DNA of 64,000 bases from Nostoc sp. KVJ3 (GCF_026127265.1 NZ_WWFG01000002.1:3381501-3445500), one strand, 5' to 3'; counted from the stretch's first letter, positions 1-9,171 are shown. Notes: generated by a model not told the origin, from the sequence alone. Made by a program: numbers and translations.

Positions 1-1013
1 TACTTTTTTCATCTCAAAATCTAAAAGATGCTTTAAATCGTCTCAATAAATTAAATTTTAATACTATTTATCCTACAGTTTGGAATGGTGGTTATACACT
101 TTATCCTAGTAGTGTAGCTCAAAAAGTATTAGGTCAATCTATCGAGCCAATTCCTGAATTAAAAGATAGAGATATTCTTCAAGAAGTTATTAAAGAAGGA
201 CATAAAAAAGGTTTAACTGTGATTCCTTGGTTTGAATATGGGTTTATGACTCCCATAGATTCCGAATTAGCTAAACGACATCCCGATTGGTTAACTAATC
301 GTTATGATGGTACTAAAGTTGACAGTGATAATCAAGCTTGGCTTAATCCTTTTCATCCAGAAGTACAGCAGTTTATGATTGATTTAATCATGGAAGCTGT
401 AGCTAAATATGATCTTGATGGAATTCAATTAGATGATCATTTTAGCTTACCTTCTGAGTTTGGTTATGATGATTATACTGTAGCAATGTACACAAAAGAA
501 TTAAAGGGTTTAATTCCTTCTAAGGATTTTTATGAAACTTTTTGGGTGCGTTGGCGTGCTGATAAAATTAATGAATTTATGAAAAATTTATCGGCTAAAA
601 TAAAAGCTGTTAAACCAGATTGTCTAATTTCTCTTTCTCCTAATCCTTTACATTTTTCTTTACCTGCTTCTTTACAAGATTGGTTTACCTGGGAAAGACG
701 AGAATATATTTCCGAAATAGTTTTACAAGTATATCGTTCCGATTTACCTCGTTTTGTGACAGAATTAGAAAGAGCAGAAGTTGATTTAGCTAAAACTCAT
801 TTACCAGTTTCTGTTGGCATTTTAAGCGGTTTAAAATCTAGTTCATTACCGATTAATCAAATTAAATTGCAAGTTGAAGAAGTACGCCAACATGGTTTAG
901 CCGGAGTCTCATTCTTTTTCTATGAAAGCCTCTGGAATTGGTCAGACGAAGCCCCTATTGTACGAGAAAAAGTTATTCAAAGAATGTTTCCTAATTCTGT
1001 ATCTCGCGGTTGA
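1..1013 (+). CDS. GHL10-type glycoside hydrolase-like protein, 3' part
   Basis: The reading frame is open from the first bases of the window, so the 5' end lies outside; an internal ATG at 219 is not the true start. The segment reads like the TIM-barrel half of the DUF187/GHL10 family of extracellular glycoside hydrolase-like proteins: a YPTVWNGGYTLYPS strand near the window start, then IPWFEYGF, WLNPFHPEV and DGIQLDDHF, the last carrying the acidic residues at the end of a barrel strand. In cyanobacteria such proteins are usually secreted or wall-associated, but the signal peptide region is not visible here. The substrate cannot be told from sequence. Confidence 0.75.
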   Translation, partial: LFSSQNLKDALNRLNKLNFNTIYPTVWNGGYTLYPSSVAQKVLGQSIEPIPELKDRDILQEVIKEGHKKGLTVIPWFEYGFMTPIDSELAKRHPDWLTNRYDGTKVDSDNQAWLNPFHPEVQQFMIDLIMEAVAKYDLDGIQLDDHFSLPSEFGYDDYTVAMYTKELKGLIPSKDFYETFWVRWRADKINEFMKNLSAKIKAVKPDCLISLSPNPLHFSLPASLQDWFTWERREYISEIVLQVYRSDLPRFVTELERAEVDLAKTHLPVSVGILSGLKSSSLPINQIKLQVEEVRQHGLAGVSFFFYESLWNWSDEAPIVREKVIQRMFPNSVSRG

Positions 1014-1039
1014 AGAAGAATTCAGAAGTTAGAATTCAG

Positions 1040-1070
1040 GAGCGGAGCCGGAGACGCTCCGCCTCCGGTC
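1040..1070. repeat. Small dispersed GC-rich palindromic repeat, copy 1
   Basis: A GC-rich block with the core GGAGACGCTCCGCCTCCGG sits in AT-rich intergenic DNA. Its reverse complement matches the insert at 4337-4366 at about 28 of 30 positions, so the two are copies of one element. The flanks share GAATT/TCAG words, but the exact duplication is unclear. It resembles the very small mobile repeats known from Nostoc genomes. Confidence 0.7.
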
Positions 1071-1105
1071 AGAATTAAGACGTTCGCAGACTCACTATCC
1101 CTCTC

Positions 1106-2504
1106 CTAAGAAACAGTATTTGCTTGGGGCTGAGGAGTAAGCTCAAAACCTAAAGCTAGAGCCTTTTTCTGGAGGTTATTGATGACTCGTTCTTGGTAAC
1201 GTTGCTCATAATAATCCATGCCAATATCTTGATAGTTACCTCCTGTTGTCCAAAGTCGGTAGAAAATTCGTGCCAACTTATGAGCAGTAGCAGTGATAGC
1301 TTTAGGTGTACCCAGGCGAGAACGTAAGCGACGATAAAAAGCACCTAATGCAGAATTGCTCTTGCCAGCTGTTTGTGCAGCCATTCGGAAAGCATTGGTA
1401 GCAGGGTTAACTACCAAGCGAGTTCGAGAACTTTTAACTTTACCACCAGTGATGCGATTGCAAGGGCAAAGACCAAGCCAAGAAGTAAAATGTTTAACAG
1501 TTGGGAATCGGCTAGGATCTAAACCAACCTCAGAAATAATGGTCTGTACGGTAAGGATACCAAGACCATCAATGGCAGTGAAATCTACGCCACTAATTCG
1601 GTAAAGATGGGTACGTAAATCAAAAGCGGGTTCATTGCCTTGAGGTTTATTGCGAGGATGTTTTGGTTGCGGAAGCGGAGATTCATCAAGATTAACTTTG
1701 TCATTAAATTGAGCCAAGCACTCCTGTATTTGGCGGTCGCAGTCCGCTATCTGAGTTTGATAAACATCGTAAAGTTGTAGTTCTTGTTGGAGTACAAAGA
1801 CATGCTCACTGCGATAATCACCATTCAGGGCGGCGGCAATTTCTGCTTCTGAGCGTTTAGCGCGGTGATGCTTTTTAGCTGCCAAAATTTGTGGATTTCT
1901 TTCTCCTTCAACAATAGCTCGAATAATTGCCATACCAGTAGTACCAGTGATATCGCTAACAACTTTATGCAGTTGCACGTTCATCTGGGTTAAAGCTTTT
2001 TGCATCCGTTGAATGTGAACACAAGCACTTTTGATGAGATTATCTCGGTGGCGGATATAACTCCGTAATACACAAATTTGGTCTTGTGGGCGAAAAGAAC
2101 CAGACAACAATCCGTAACTATGTAATTGTTGCAACCATTGACAGTCTAAAATATCAGTTTTACGTCCAGGCAATGTTTTAACGTGATGGGCGTTGACAAG
2201 TTTAACTTCAAAGCCCCTTGTCTCCAAGATTTGAAACAACGCAATCCAATATACCCCCGTTGATTCCATTGCTACAGTTTTCACTCCACAAAGAGCTAAC
2301 CAATCAGCTAGAGCATACAGGTCAGCAGTGTAACAGCCAAAACGTCTGACACTTTCGGAGGCTCTATCTTTTGGAACGCTCACAAGCGTGAAATTCTGAA
2401 CCTATATCAATACCCGCTGCATTTGGGTTGATTGGTCTTAAGTCAGAAGTTTTATTTGTTCTTGGTTGATGGAAACGGGATTTGGACTTTGGTGTTTTCA
2501 TCAT
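1106..2504 (-). pseudogene. IS110-family transposase, frameshifted near its N terminus
   Basis: The 3' 425 codons (1106-2383) encode a transposase of the IS110 (DEDD/RuvC-like plus transposase_20) type: VAMESTGVYW, KTDILDCQWLQ and, in the C-terminal domain, ISGVDFTAIDGLGILTVQTI and FTSWLGLCP. The real start is an ATG at 2504 or 2501 in another frame, giving PNAAGIDIGSEFH with the first catalytic Asp, then a stop. One extra base near 2388 separates GIDIGSEFH from VSVPKDRASESVRRFG; removing it gives an uninterrupted IS110 N terminus. IS110 elements lack classical inverted repeats and I could not fix the ends. As read the enzyme is split and probably inactive, unless the extra base is a sequencing error. 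Confidence 0.85.
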
Positions 2505-2838
2505 CAAAGGCTTCCTCACGAATGCGGAGTCATACTAGCAATTGGAGGTGTGTCCTGACCTGGGTTGACGGATGAATACAGTCTCCTAAACGGGATAATG
2601 GCAGCAACCATTTCACCAATCTTATAACCGTCTCAACCCAGAACCAAGCTTCTGTACGGGCGATAAAGCACCATTGGGGGATCGGTCAAAACTTTCAGGA
2701 CACAATAAAAGTGTAATTTTTTTTGGTGCATCTTAATTTTGTTTCTTCCATCCATAACGGAAGCGATAGCGTCCGTAAACAGCTTCTGTCAATCTCCGAG
2801 ATAAGCAAGTAGTTCAGGAGCTAAATCATCCATAAGCA
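2505..2838. other. Gene-free stretch upstream of the IS110 transposase
   Basis: I see no convincing gene on either strand. In IS110-group elements the non-coding end next to the transposase start encodes the bridge RNA that pairs with donor and target DNA. This stretch is in the right place, but I could not identify the guide loops. The part nearest 2838 is the left flank of the IS630 element and does not match the N-terminal part of the transposase found on its other side. Confidence 0.4.
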
Positions 2839-2893
2839 TACAGCACTTGCGTCTGTTATGAGGTACAATAAATTAAAATATAAATACCTTTAA

Positions 2894-3430
2894 ATGAAGT
2901 CATACTCTGTCGATCTTCGAGAAAAAATAGTTGCAGCACATCTTCAAAAAAACATCTCAATCAGAAAAGTAGCTAACATATTTTCCGTCTCAAAAAGTTT
3001 AGTTCAAAAGCTTGTAAAGCAACAAAAACTTGAAGGAAATTTACAATCCAAGCCGCGAGGAAAGCCACAATTTAGTAATCTAACAAATGCTGACATAGAG
3101 TTGAGAGAATTAGTTGAATCACATCCAGATGCAACATTGATAGAGTTGTGTGAATTATTTGCAGACAAGACTGGCAATTGGGTAGGTCAAAGTGCAATGT
3201 GTCGTGCGTTACAGAAATTAGGATTAAATCGTAAAAAAAAACAAAGCGGAGTACCCAAGCGGGGACTATTGAGTTCTGAATTTAAGATTAGATTATTGGG
3301 AAGAAGTCAAACATATAGAGCCAGAAAATTTAGTATTTTTGGACGAAACTGGTGTTCTACTTGGATTAACGAGGACTCATGCTCGTTCACAAATGGGAAC
3401 AAGAGCCTACTCTCTCAACCCCTTTTATAG
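2894..3430 (+). pseudogene. IS630 transposase, N-terminal half (first frame)
   Basis: The start ATG at 2894 lies just inside the left inverted repeat. The product begins SYSVDLREKIVAAHLQKNISIRKVA, a helix-turn-helix DNA-binding domain typical of IS630 transposases, and continues through a second HTH (GNWVGQSAMCRALQKLGLNRKKKQ). After about residue 130 the frame stops resembling the family. The homologous continuation (YWEEVKHIEPENLVFLDETG) is in the +1 frame, which opens after a TGA near 3271. The shift therefore lies around 3271-3300, not at the A9 run at 3231-3241. A mutation is the simplest reading; some IS630 elements do use programmed frameshifting. Confidence 0.75.
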
Positions 3431-3839
3431 AGGCTCAAAAGTTACAGTAATTGGAGCAATTAGTATTACAAAAGTAGTGGCATTAATGACAATGAATAAT
3501 TCAATGGATGGCATTGCATTTGAATTATTTGTTGAGAAGTTTTTAGTGCCAAATTTATGGTCAGGTGCAGTAGTAGTGATGGATAATTTATCCGCACATA
3601 AACTAGACTCAATTGTGCCAATGATTGAAGCTGTAGGTGCAAAAGTTATTTGTTTATCCTCATATTCTCCCGATTTTAATCCAATTGAATTATGGTGGTC
3701 ACAACTTAAATCTTTTTTACGCAGTTTTTCTCCAACTACAACAGAAATGGTTGATAAACTCATCTCAGTTGCACTTGACTTAATAAATCCTCAACATTTA
3801 AGAAACTGGTTTGCTAGTTGCTGCTACTGTACCTCATAA
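3271..3839 (+). pseudogene. IS630 transposase, catalytic half (second frame)
   Basis: This frame supplies the DDE catalytic domain. FLDETG carries the first Asp, VVMDNLSAHK the second, and SPDFNPIELWWSQLK the Glu, in the order and spacing expected of IS630. It ends 15 bp before the element's outer edge, the stop codon lying inside the right inverted repeat. The first in-frame ATG is at 3339, already past the first homologous residues, so it needs fusion to the upstream frame to make an active enzyme. Confidence 0.8.
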
Positions 3840-3856
3840 CAGCCGTAAATGCTGTA

Positions 3857-4686
3857 AGTGTAGACGATACAGTAATAGAAAAGATTTACAGCGACCCAAA
3901 AAATGCCGAATTAATCAGTTATTTTTGGTCAGGAAAAGCCCATAAAACTATTATTGGTTTAAATCTAATCACTTTATATTACAGCGATATTAATGGCAAC
4001 TCAGTACCAATAAACTACAGAATATATGACAAAAAGGAGGGAAAAACAAAAAACGATTATTTTCGAGAAATGGTGAGTGAAATAATAAACTGGGGAGTTA
4101 AACCAAGAATAGTAACAGGAGATAGTTGGTATTCAGGAGTAGAAAATTTAAAATTTCTAAAAAACCATAAATTGGGTTTTCTATTCGGGATTGAAAAAAA
4201 CAGAACTGTCTCAAATGAGCCACATAAGTATTGCCAGGTAAGTACTCTGGTGATTCCAGAGTCAGGATTAAGAACTTATCTGAAAGAATTTGGATTTATA
4301 AAGTTGTTTAGGAAAGACTTCAAGAAAGAAGACTATAGACCGGAGGCGGAGCGTCTCCAGCTCCGCACTATATTTTGTATGTTCCAGATGAGGAAAGAAT
4401 CAAGGATATAACTAGAAATGAATTTATCACAATTCATGATACCCATTGGGGAATTGAAACCTTTCATCGAGCCATAAAACAAGTATGTGGAATTTGTCGG
4501 TTCATGGTTAGGGATACCTATGCAATCAAGACTCACATATTTTGTTCACTTCAAGCTTTTATTAGATTGGAGTTTATACGGCCTGAAAAAATAATTAGCA
4601 ATTGGTACGAAGTACAACGGAATATGTTCACGTTAGTTGTACGTGAGCATATTTTTGCAAACCTTAGCAGTGATGGCATTATCTAG
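3857..4686 (+). pseudogene. IS701/IS4-like DDE transposase remnant
   Basis: The fragment begins at the IS630 insertion point with SVDDTVIEKIYSDPKNAEL (first Asp), continues through VTGDSWYSGVENLKFL (second Asp) and, in another frame after 4371, HWGIETFHRAIKQVCG (Glu). The N-terminal third is absent: the DNA left of IS630 does not match it, so a deletion or rearrangement happened as well as insertion. The frame is broken again by the 30-bp repeat at 4337-4366. A related, apparently younger copy starts near the right end of the window (63629), whose GGTLSGDDTVI matches this start. Confidence 0.8.
4332..4371. repeat. Small mobile repeat, copy 2, inside a transposase gene, with 5-bp target duplication
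   Basis: A 30-bp GC-rich insert (4337-4366, core GGAGGCGGAGCGTCTCC) is flanked by direct repeats ACTAT at 4332-4336 and 4367-4371. Removing the insert and one ACTAT restores the transposase frame as KKEDYILYVPDEERIK. The insert is the reverse complement of the repeat at about 1040-1070. Insertion of 35 bp in total explains the frameshift. Confidence 0.85.
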
Positions 4687-4706
4687 ACTTCATAGATGAT
4701 TCTTTT

Positions 4707-4753
4707 TGTCAATGCGTAAGTCCTATATTCTTTAATTTTAGGACTTACACATT
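4707..4753. repeat. IS end with facing inverted copy
   Basis: AATGCGTAAGTCCTA (4711-4725) faces TAGGACTTACACATT (4739-4753), forming a hairpin. The left arm read on the minus strand, GGACTTACGCATTGACAA, equals the terminal sequence at 63629 that starts the second IS701/IS4-like copy, so 4707-4725 is probably the right end of the remnant transposon. The second arm is an extra, slightly diverged copy. Confidence 0.6.
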
Positions 4754-4899
4754 GATAAAAAAACACATCTTTCGTAGGGGCAATTCATGAACATTGGTGT
4801 CAACTTAACGTGAAACCCTTGTCAAAACCTGATATTCAATTCTTTGGCTTCTCATCCCGATCCGCGTTACCCCACCCTAACCCTCCCCTTGTAAAGGGG

Positions 4900-6261
4900 C
4901 TACGGTGTACACACAAGTAGACCTAGAGCGAGTTTCCAGCCAAGAAAGGTGGATTCAAACTGATAAAGTCCACGAACTAAAGTAATAATTCCTGGAGGTT
5001 TTTGAGACCTATAACCAGACCAACCACCAAGTCGAGCAATAATCCAAGTAGCCCAAGATAGGGAATGAGGAGGATAGGGATTTTGTTGAAGTCGAGTTTT
5101 TCCATCTATTGTTGGTGCGTAGGCGTAGCCCGCCGCAGGCATCGCAGACAAACATTGCTGTTGTTCATCCGAGAAGGCAATAGTTGCAGGCAAATCAGGA
5201 TTATCCCGTCCCTGAATCAGTTGTAAAATTTGGACAGCAACTGACAAAGCCAACACAGTTAGTCGCTGGATGGCAGCAATCGACTCTAATTGCGTAGCTT
5301 CGAGATTTAATCCGGCAGTTTTGAGAGTGGCAAACAGTTGTTCAATTTGCCATCGCCATGTGTACCATCTAATGACACAGAGCGCTTGTTCTAAACAAAC
5401 GACTTGATGAGTAGTCAATAATCGCCAATGAATCGGTTCTTGACCTTTGGGTGGGTTGACTTCAACGGCTTCAACTGCATAAAGGGTCACACTGGCAGGA
5501 TAATCTTGGGAATTCAATTTATCTGGAGGCTGAATTTTCACTACCGCACGGCGAACGATTAATAATGCCTCCCTTGCCGTTCTACCAAGACGTGGATCTG
5601 CGGGGACATCCACGGTATAAGTTCCCTCGCTAGGCTGTTGGTTTAAATACGTATAAAGTGATTGAGTCTGTCCTGCAAGGCGACGGTCTTGACGCGCTCT
5701 TACCAATACATGATTGTTTTGATTTGGGACAGTAGCAAATTCCTCATATAAATCGCTTTCTCGGTCGGCGATATGAGTTACCACTTTGGCATCACCAGCA
5801 CTTAAACATTGCTGAGTATCCGTTGCCGAACGCAGCCACTTATATGATTCCTTTTCAAATATCGGCAATTTCTGGTACTTTCGTTCGTGCTTATCCGCAT
5901 GGTTGATGTCTCTAGTCCACAGTTGTACTGTGCTTATCCCCAAGGGAAATCCATTTTCTGCATCCAATATTAGGGTTGGGTGAATATAAAATCCTACATC
6001 TGTGTTGTTTCCCACTACACCTAGACCCTCTGCTTTCAACCTGCCTACATGAGACTGCAAATTAATTTCGCTAGTATCACTTATTGCTAATACATGTTTT
6101 CTTTCTACCTGCAATATGCAGTGGTCGCTGAGGCTTCGGATTAATTCCCCTACTGTGACGTTCTCATTCTCCAAAAAGCGGTAGTAGGCTACTTGTTCTG
6201 CTCTGTTTCTACTTATTTGACGGACGCTGACTGATTGATGTTTTCCGATTGCTTCGTACAA
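4900..6261 (-). CDS. IS4-family transposase
   Basis: A 453-residue transposase, apparently intact. It carries the DDE residues of the IS4 family: HVLAISDTSEIN (first Asp), VVTHIADRESDLYEE (second Asp) and the Y-(2)-R-(3)-E-(6)-K signature as YTWRWQIEQLFATLK. The stop codon is formed by the outermost three bases of the element, so the gene runs to the very edge of the IS. A short in-frame insert encoding about AMPAAGYAYAP (DNA 5117-5145) is a known type of Nostoc small repeat and lies in the C-terminal third, beyond the catalytic Glu. Confidence 0.9.
   Translation of the reverse strand: MYEAIGKHQSVSVRQISRNRAEQVAYYRFLENENVTVGELIRSLSDHCILQVERKHVLAISDTSEINLQSHVGRLKAEGLGVVGNNTDVGFYIHPTLILDAENGFPLGISTVQLWTRDINHADKHERKYQKLPIFEKESYKWLRSATDTQQCLSAGDAKVVTHIADRESDLYEEFATVPNQNNHVLVRARQDRRLAGQTQSLYTYLNQQPSEGTYTVDVPADPRLGRTAREALLIVRRAVVKIQPPDKLNSQDYPASVTLYAVEAVEVNPPKGQEPIHWRLLTTHQVVCLEQALCVIRWYTWRWQIEQLFATLKTAGLNLEATQLESIAAIQRLTVLALSVAVQILQLIQGRDNPDLPATIAFSDEQQQCLSAMPAAGYAYAPTIDGKTRLQQNPYPPHSLSWATWIIARLGGWSGYRSQKPPGIITLVRGLYQFESTFLGWKLALGLLVCTP
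5117..5145. repeat. Small dispersed repeat within the IS4 transposase gene
   Basis: The 29-bp block GCGTAGGCGTAGCCCGCCG followed by CAGGCATCGC is GC-rich and palindrome-like, unlike its surroundings. Sequences of this kind recur across Nostoc genomes. Here it keeps the frame open and adds about ten residues to the transposase. Confidence 0.6.
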
Positions 6262-6553
6262 TGCTGCCCCCTTTTTATCAACCTTGGGTCGCCAAATGCT
6301 TTTCCTGACCAGAGTTGAGTATGAATTCTTATTGGATTTTCCACTCTCATTTGCCCCCTCAAATCCCTTCCCCTAGTAGTTTACTTCTACTTGTGTGTAC
6401 ACCGTAGCTTATAAAGGGGGGATTAAGGGGGGTAAAACGTCTGTGGGATAAGCTATTTTTAGCTTAAGTTGACACCAATGATTTATGAATTGCCCCTACG
6501 GATAGGGGGTCTAGCTACCATCAAACAATGATTAATAATTTCAACCTAAACAG

Positions 6554-6766
6554 ATGAATTTCAATCCACTCAATCTTAATCAATGGAATCAATGGTTGAA
6601 TCGTAGGCAGCTTCAGGTTCTAGAAGCAGCTTATAAAGCGGCGCAGAATATTAAAGCGCTGGAAGACAAATATTTTAATGGTGGCAAGATTACCTATGCA
6701 CCCAATCAAACCAAAACCCTGGTGGAGTACGTGCAGAGTTTACGCCAAAGCCAGATTTTCCAGTAG
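6554..6766 (+). CDS. Small conserved protein resembling the N terminus of Pcx proton-extrusion proteins
   Basis: A 70-residue soluble, helix-rich protein (MNFNPLNLNQWNQWLNRRQL at the start). The central part, LEAAYKAAQNIKALEDKYFNGGKI, resembles the conserved N-terminal segment of cyanobacterial PcxA/CemA-like proteins (AYxAAxxIKxIEDxxFxGxKI), but the membrane domain is absent. It may be a stand-alone relative or an unrelated conserved cyanobacterial family; I have no function for it. It lies alone between the MITE and the HAD gene, same strand. Confidence 0.65.
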   Translation: MNFNPLNLNQWNQWLNRRQLQVLEAAYKAAQNIKALEDKYFNGGKITYAPNQTKTLVEYVQSLRQSQIFQ

Positions 6767-6892
6767 TTTCTTTTTCAGCTTTTGATGGTTTGGCTGAGAG
6801 TTCAAATTGGATTTTGGTGATAATCTGGGGATAAATCTGCTTCCCCTAAAAGATATCAAATGGGTTCTATAAAACTCTTTTCCTCTCTACCC

Positions 6893-7708
6893 ATGACTCC
6901 ACAAACTCCTACAAAAGCGATCGCTATTTTCGATATTGATGGCGTTGTGCGCGATGTTAGCGGTTCTTATCGCCGTGCGATCGCAGATACCGTAGAATAT
7001 TTTACTACCCAAGCATATCGGCCAACCCCACAAGATATTGACCAACTCAAGTCTGAAGGTGTGTGGAATAACGATTGGGAAGCATCGCAAGAATTAATTT
7101 ACCGCTACTTTGAAACTCAACAACAAAGCCGCGAACAACTGCAACTAGATTACAGTGCGATCGTGGCTTTTTTTCAATCCCGCTACCGTGGAATAGACCC
7201 AAATAATTTTACTGGGTATATCTGTAATGAACCTTTATTATTACAACCTAGCTATTTAGAACAACTTACCCAAGCTGGGATTGCTTGGGGATTTTTTAGC
7301 GGTGCAACTCGTGCTTCTGCTAACTATGTATTGGAAAAACGCCTGGGTTTGCAATCTCCGGTGTTGATTGCGATGGAAGACGCACCAGGTAAACCAGACC
7401 CTACTGGACTTTTTGCTACAGTTCGTGAATTAGATAATGGAATTGAGCAAAGATTAGCAATCGTCTATGTGGGAGATACAGTAGCAGATATGTATACTGT
7501 AGAAAGAGCGCGAGGTCTAGATTCTTCTCGGACTTGGATTGGTGTAGGAGTTTTACCGCCCCATGTCCAAGAAACAGCATCGCGTAGTGATGCATACAGT
7601 GAGACACTGCTAGCAGCAGGAGCAGCAGTAGTTTTGCCTAATGTGCAGGAATTGACCCCAAATCAGATTCAAGAGTTGGTGAGTTCATCTCCCCGATCTA
7701 TGTTCTAA
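6893..7708 (+). CDS. HAD-superfamily (IA) hydrolase of the cyanobacterial TIGR01548-like type
   Basis: The product has HAD motif I as IFDIDGVVRD, with an SGAT-type motif II (WGFFSGATRASANYVLEKR), a motif III lysine in EDAPGKPDPTGL, and motif IV as IVYVGDTVADM. These define a Mg2+-dependent aspartyl-nucleophile phosphatase or phosphotransferase. About 271 residues from the ATG at 6893, which places motif I at the expected distance from the N terminus; an in-frame ATG at 6860 would add eleven unconserved residues. Substrate unknown. Two HIP1 sites lie in the first 100 bp, as expected for a resident chromosomal gene. Confidence 0.85.
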   Translation: MTPQTPTKAIAIFDIDGVVRDVSGSYRRAIADTVEYFTTQAYRPTPQDIDQLKSEGVWNNDWEASQELIYRYFETQQQSREQLQLDYSAIVAFFQSRYRGIDPNNFTGYICNEPLLLQPSYLEQLTQAGIAWGFFSGATRASANYVLEKRLGLQSPVLIAMEDAPGKPDPTGLFATVRELDNGIEQRLAIVYVGDTVADMYTVERARGLDSSRTWIGVGVLPPHVQETASRSDAYSETLLAAGAAVVLPNVQELTPNQIQELVSSSPRSMF

Positions 7709-7782
7709 GATTAATCAAGCTACATATGTATGGATGACTGGCTAATAACAATCTTGCCGCAAGCATTAGGAAATTAATAACA

Positions 7783-9171
7783 ATGTCTGCACTTAAACTA
7801 CCTAACGGGCCTCAAACTCACCCTTGGATACAGATGTATCAGTGGCTTACTAATCCCTTAGAATACATGGAAGCCTGTACTAAACGTTATGGTGATATCT
7901 TCACCCTTCAACTTGGATCAAATTTTGCTCCTCAAGTCTTCGTTAGCAATCCCCAGGCAATTCAGCAGATTTTTACTACAGATCCAAAACAGTTAGATTC
8001 TGGTGAACCAGCAGGGATTAAAGCGCCGTTATTAGGACAGCAATCATTACTGGCGCTAGATGGAAAGCCTCACCAGCGACAACGGAAGCTGTTGACACCA
8101 CCCTTCCACGGGGAACGGATGCTGGCCTATGGCGAGTTAATCCGTGAGATCACGGAGCAAGTGAGTAGCCAGTGGCAGCTTGAAGAAACCTTTGCAGTTC
8201 TGCCGTCTATGCAAGCAATCTCTTTTCAAGTGATTTTGAAGGCTGTATTTGGTCTAGAAGATGGGCCACGTTACAAGAAACTCAACGAACTCCTAATTGC
8301 AATCCTGAATCCCAAAATCCCTTTACTAAGAACAATTTTACTTGTTTTCCCATCACTGCGACAGGATTTAGGATCGTGGAGTCCTTGGGGTAAATACTTG
8401 CGTTTACGAGAGCAAATCGATCAACTCATCTACGCCGAGATTCAAGAACGCAAAGCACAACCCAATCTATCTGGGACTGATATTTTATCTTTGATGATGG
8501 CTGCTCGTGATGAAGCGGGAGAGCCGATGACAGACTTGGAATTACGTGATGAACTGATGACTTTATTAGTGGCGGGTCACGAAACTACTGCAACTTCCTT
8601 ATCATGGGCGCTGTACTGGATTCATCATCAGCCGCAGGTACGGGAAAAACTGCTGCAAGAACTAGATAATTTGGGTGAAAAACCAGATGCAAACGCTATT
8701 TTCCGATTGCCTTATTTGAATGCCGTCTGTTCTGAAACACTACGTCTTTACCCAGTGGCAATGTCGGCACTAAATCGATTAGTCAAATCACCGCTACAAA
8801 TTGGGGGATACAACTTTGAGACTGGGACTATACTAATTCCCTCTATTTATTTGACCCATCATCGAGAAGATTTATATCCTGAGTCGAAGCAATTTAAGCC
8901 AGAGCGTTTTCTGGAACGGCAATTTTCTCCCTATGAGTATTTACCGTTTGGTGGTGGGAACCGTCGCTGTATTGGCATGGCATTTGCCTTGTTTGAGATG
9001 AAACTGGTTTTGGCAACAGTGCTGTCTCGCTGGCAAATGGAATTGGCTGATAGTAAACCAGTGAAGCCAGTACGTAAGGGTTTGCTATTTAGTCCAGCAG
9101 GTGGCGTGCAGATGGTGGTAAAGGGGAAGCGCTTGCAAAATCAGCCAGTCTTTGAGATTAGCTTGAGTTAA
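7783..9171 (+). CDS. Cytochrome P450, CYP110-like
   Basis: A 462-residue P450 starting MSALKLPNGPQTHPWIQMYQ, typical of the CYP110 family found in Nostocales, whose studied members hydroxylate fatty acids, alkanes or terpenoids. Visible motifs: the I-helix AGHETT (residues 264-269), the ExxR pair E318/R321 in SETLRLYP, PERF, and the heme loop FGGGNRRCIG with Cys396 as the axial ligand. No N-terminal membrane anchor is obvious. It is followed on the same strand 100 bp later by a PhyH-type oxygenase and faces a glycosyltransferase, suggesting a small tailoring pathway. The substrate cannot be read from the sequence. Confidence 0.93.
   Translation: MSALKLPNGPQTHPWIQMYQWLTNPLEYMEACTKRYGDIFTLQLGSNFAPQVFVSNPQAIQQIFTTDPKQLDSGEPAGIKAPLLGQQSLLALDGKPHQRQRKLLTPPFHGERMLAYGELIREITEQVSSQWQLEETFAVLPSMQAISFQVILKAVFGLEDGPRYKKLNELLIAILNPKIPLLRTILLVFPSLRQDLGSWSPWGKYLRLREQIDQLIYAEIQERKAQPNLSGTDILSLMMAARDEAGEPMTDLELRDELMTLLVAGHETTATSLSWALYWIHHQPQVREKLLQELDNLGEKPDANAIFRLPYLNAVCSETLRLYPVAMSALNRLVKSPLQIGGYNFETGTILIPSIYLTHHREDLYPESKQFKPERFLERQFSPYEYLPFGGGNRRCIGMAFALFEMKLVLATVLSRWQMELADSKPVKPVRKGLLFSPAGGVQMVVKGKRLQNQPVFEISLS

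Larger units (their letters stand above)
2841..3854 (+). mobile_element. IS630-type insertion sequence with intact ends
   Basis: Imperfect terminal inverted repeats of 27 bp are visible at 2841-2867 and 3828-3854, sharing CTGTTATGAGGTACA exactly and differing at only a few outer positions. The element is flanked on both sides by TA (2839-2840 and 3855-3856), the target duplication expected of the IS630/Tc1-mariner superfamily. Length is 1014 bp. The right end lies against an IS701/IS4-like transposase fragment, so this element inserted into or next to another IS. Confidence 0.9.
4900..6407 (-). mobile_element. IS4-family insertion sequence
   Basis: Perfect inverted repeats of about 21 bp (starting CTACGGTGTACACACAAGTAG) end at 4900 and 6407. 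The flanks CTTGTAAAGGGG (4888-4899) and CTTATAAAGGGG (6408-6419) match at 11 of 12 positions and look like a target duplication with one later change. Length is 1508 bp. Confidence 0.9.
4773..6500. mobile_element. MITE-like inverted-repeat element carrying a nested IS4
   Basis: The outer 37 bp on each side are imperfect inverted repeats: CGTAGGGGCAATTCATGAAC at 4773 onward, and its complement ending ATTGCCCCTACG at 6500, with CATTGGTGTCAACTTAA following in both. Between them, apart from the IS4 element at 4900-6407, there are only about 220 bp rich in CCCTAACCC/GGGGATTAAGGGG words and no gene. This is the structure of a small non-autonomous element into which the IS4 later jumped. Confidence 0.7.

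Noticed and set aside
3231..3241. A9 run in the IS630 transposase as a programmed frameshift site.
   Set aside because: The second frame contains a stop (TGA near 3271) after this run, so the shift must be further downstream.
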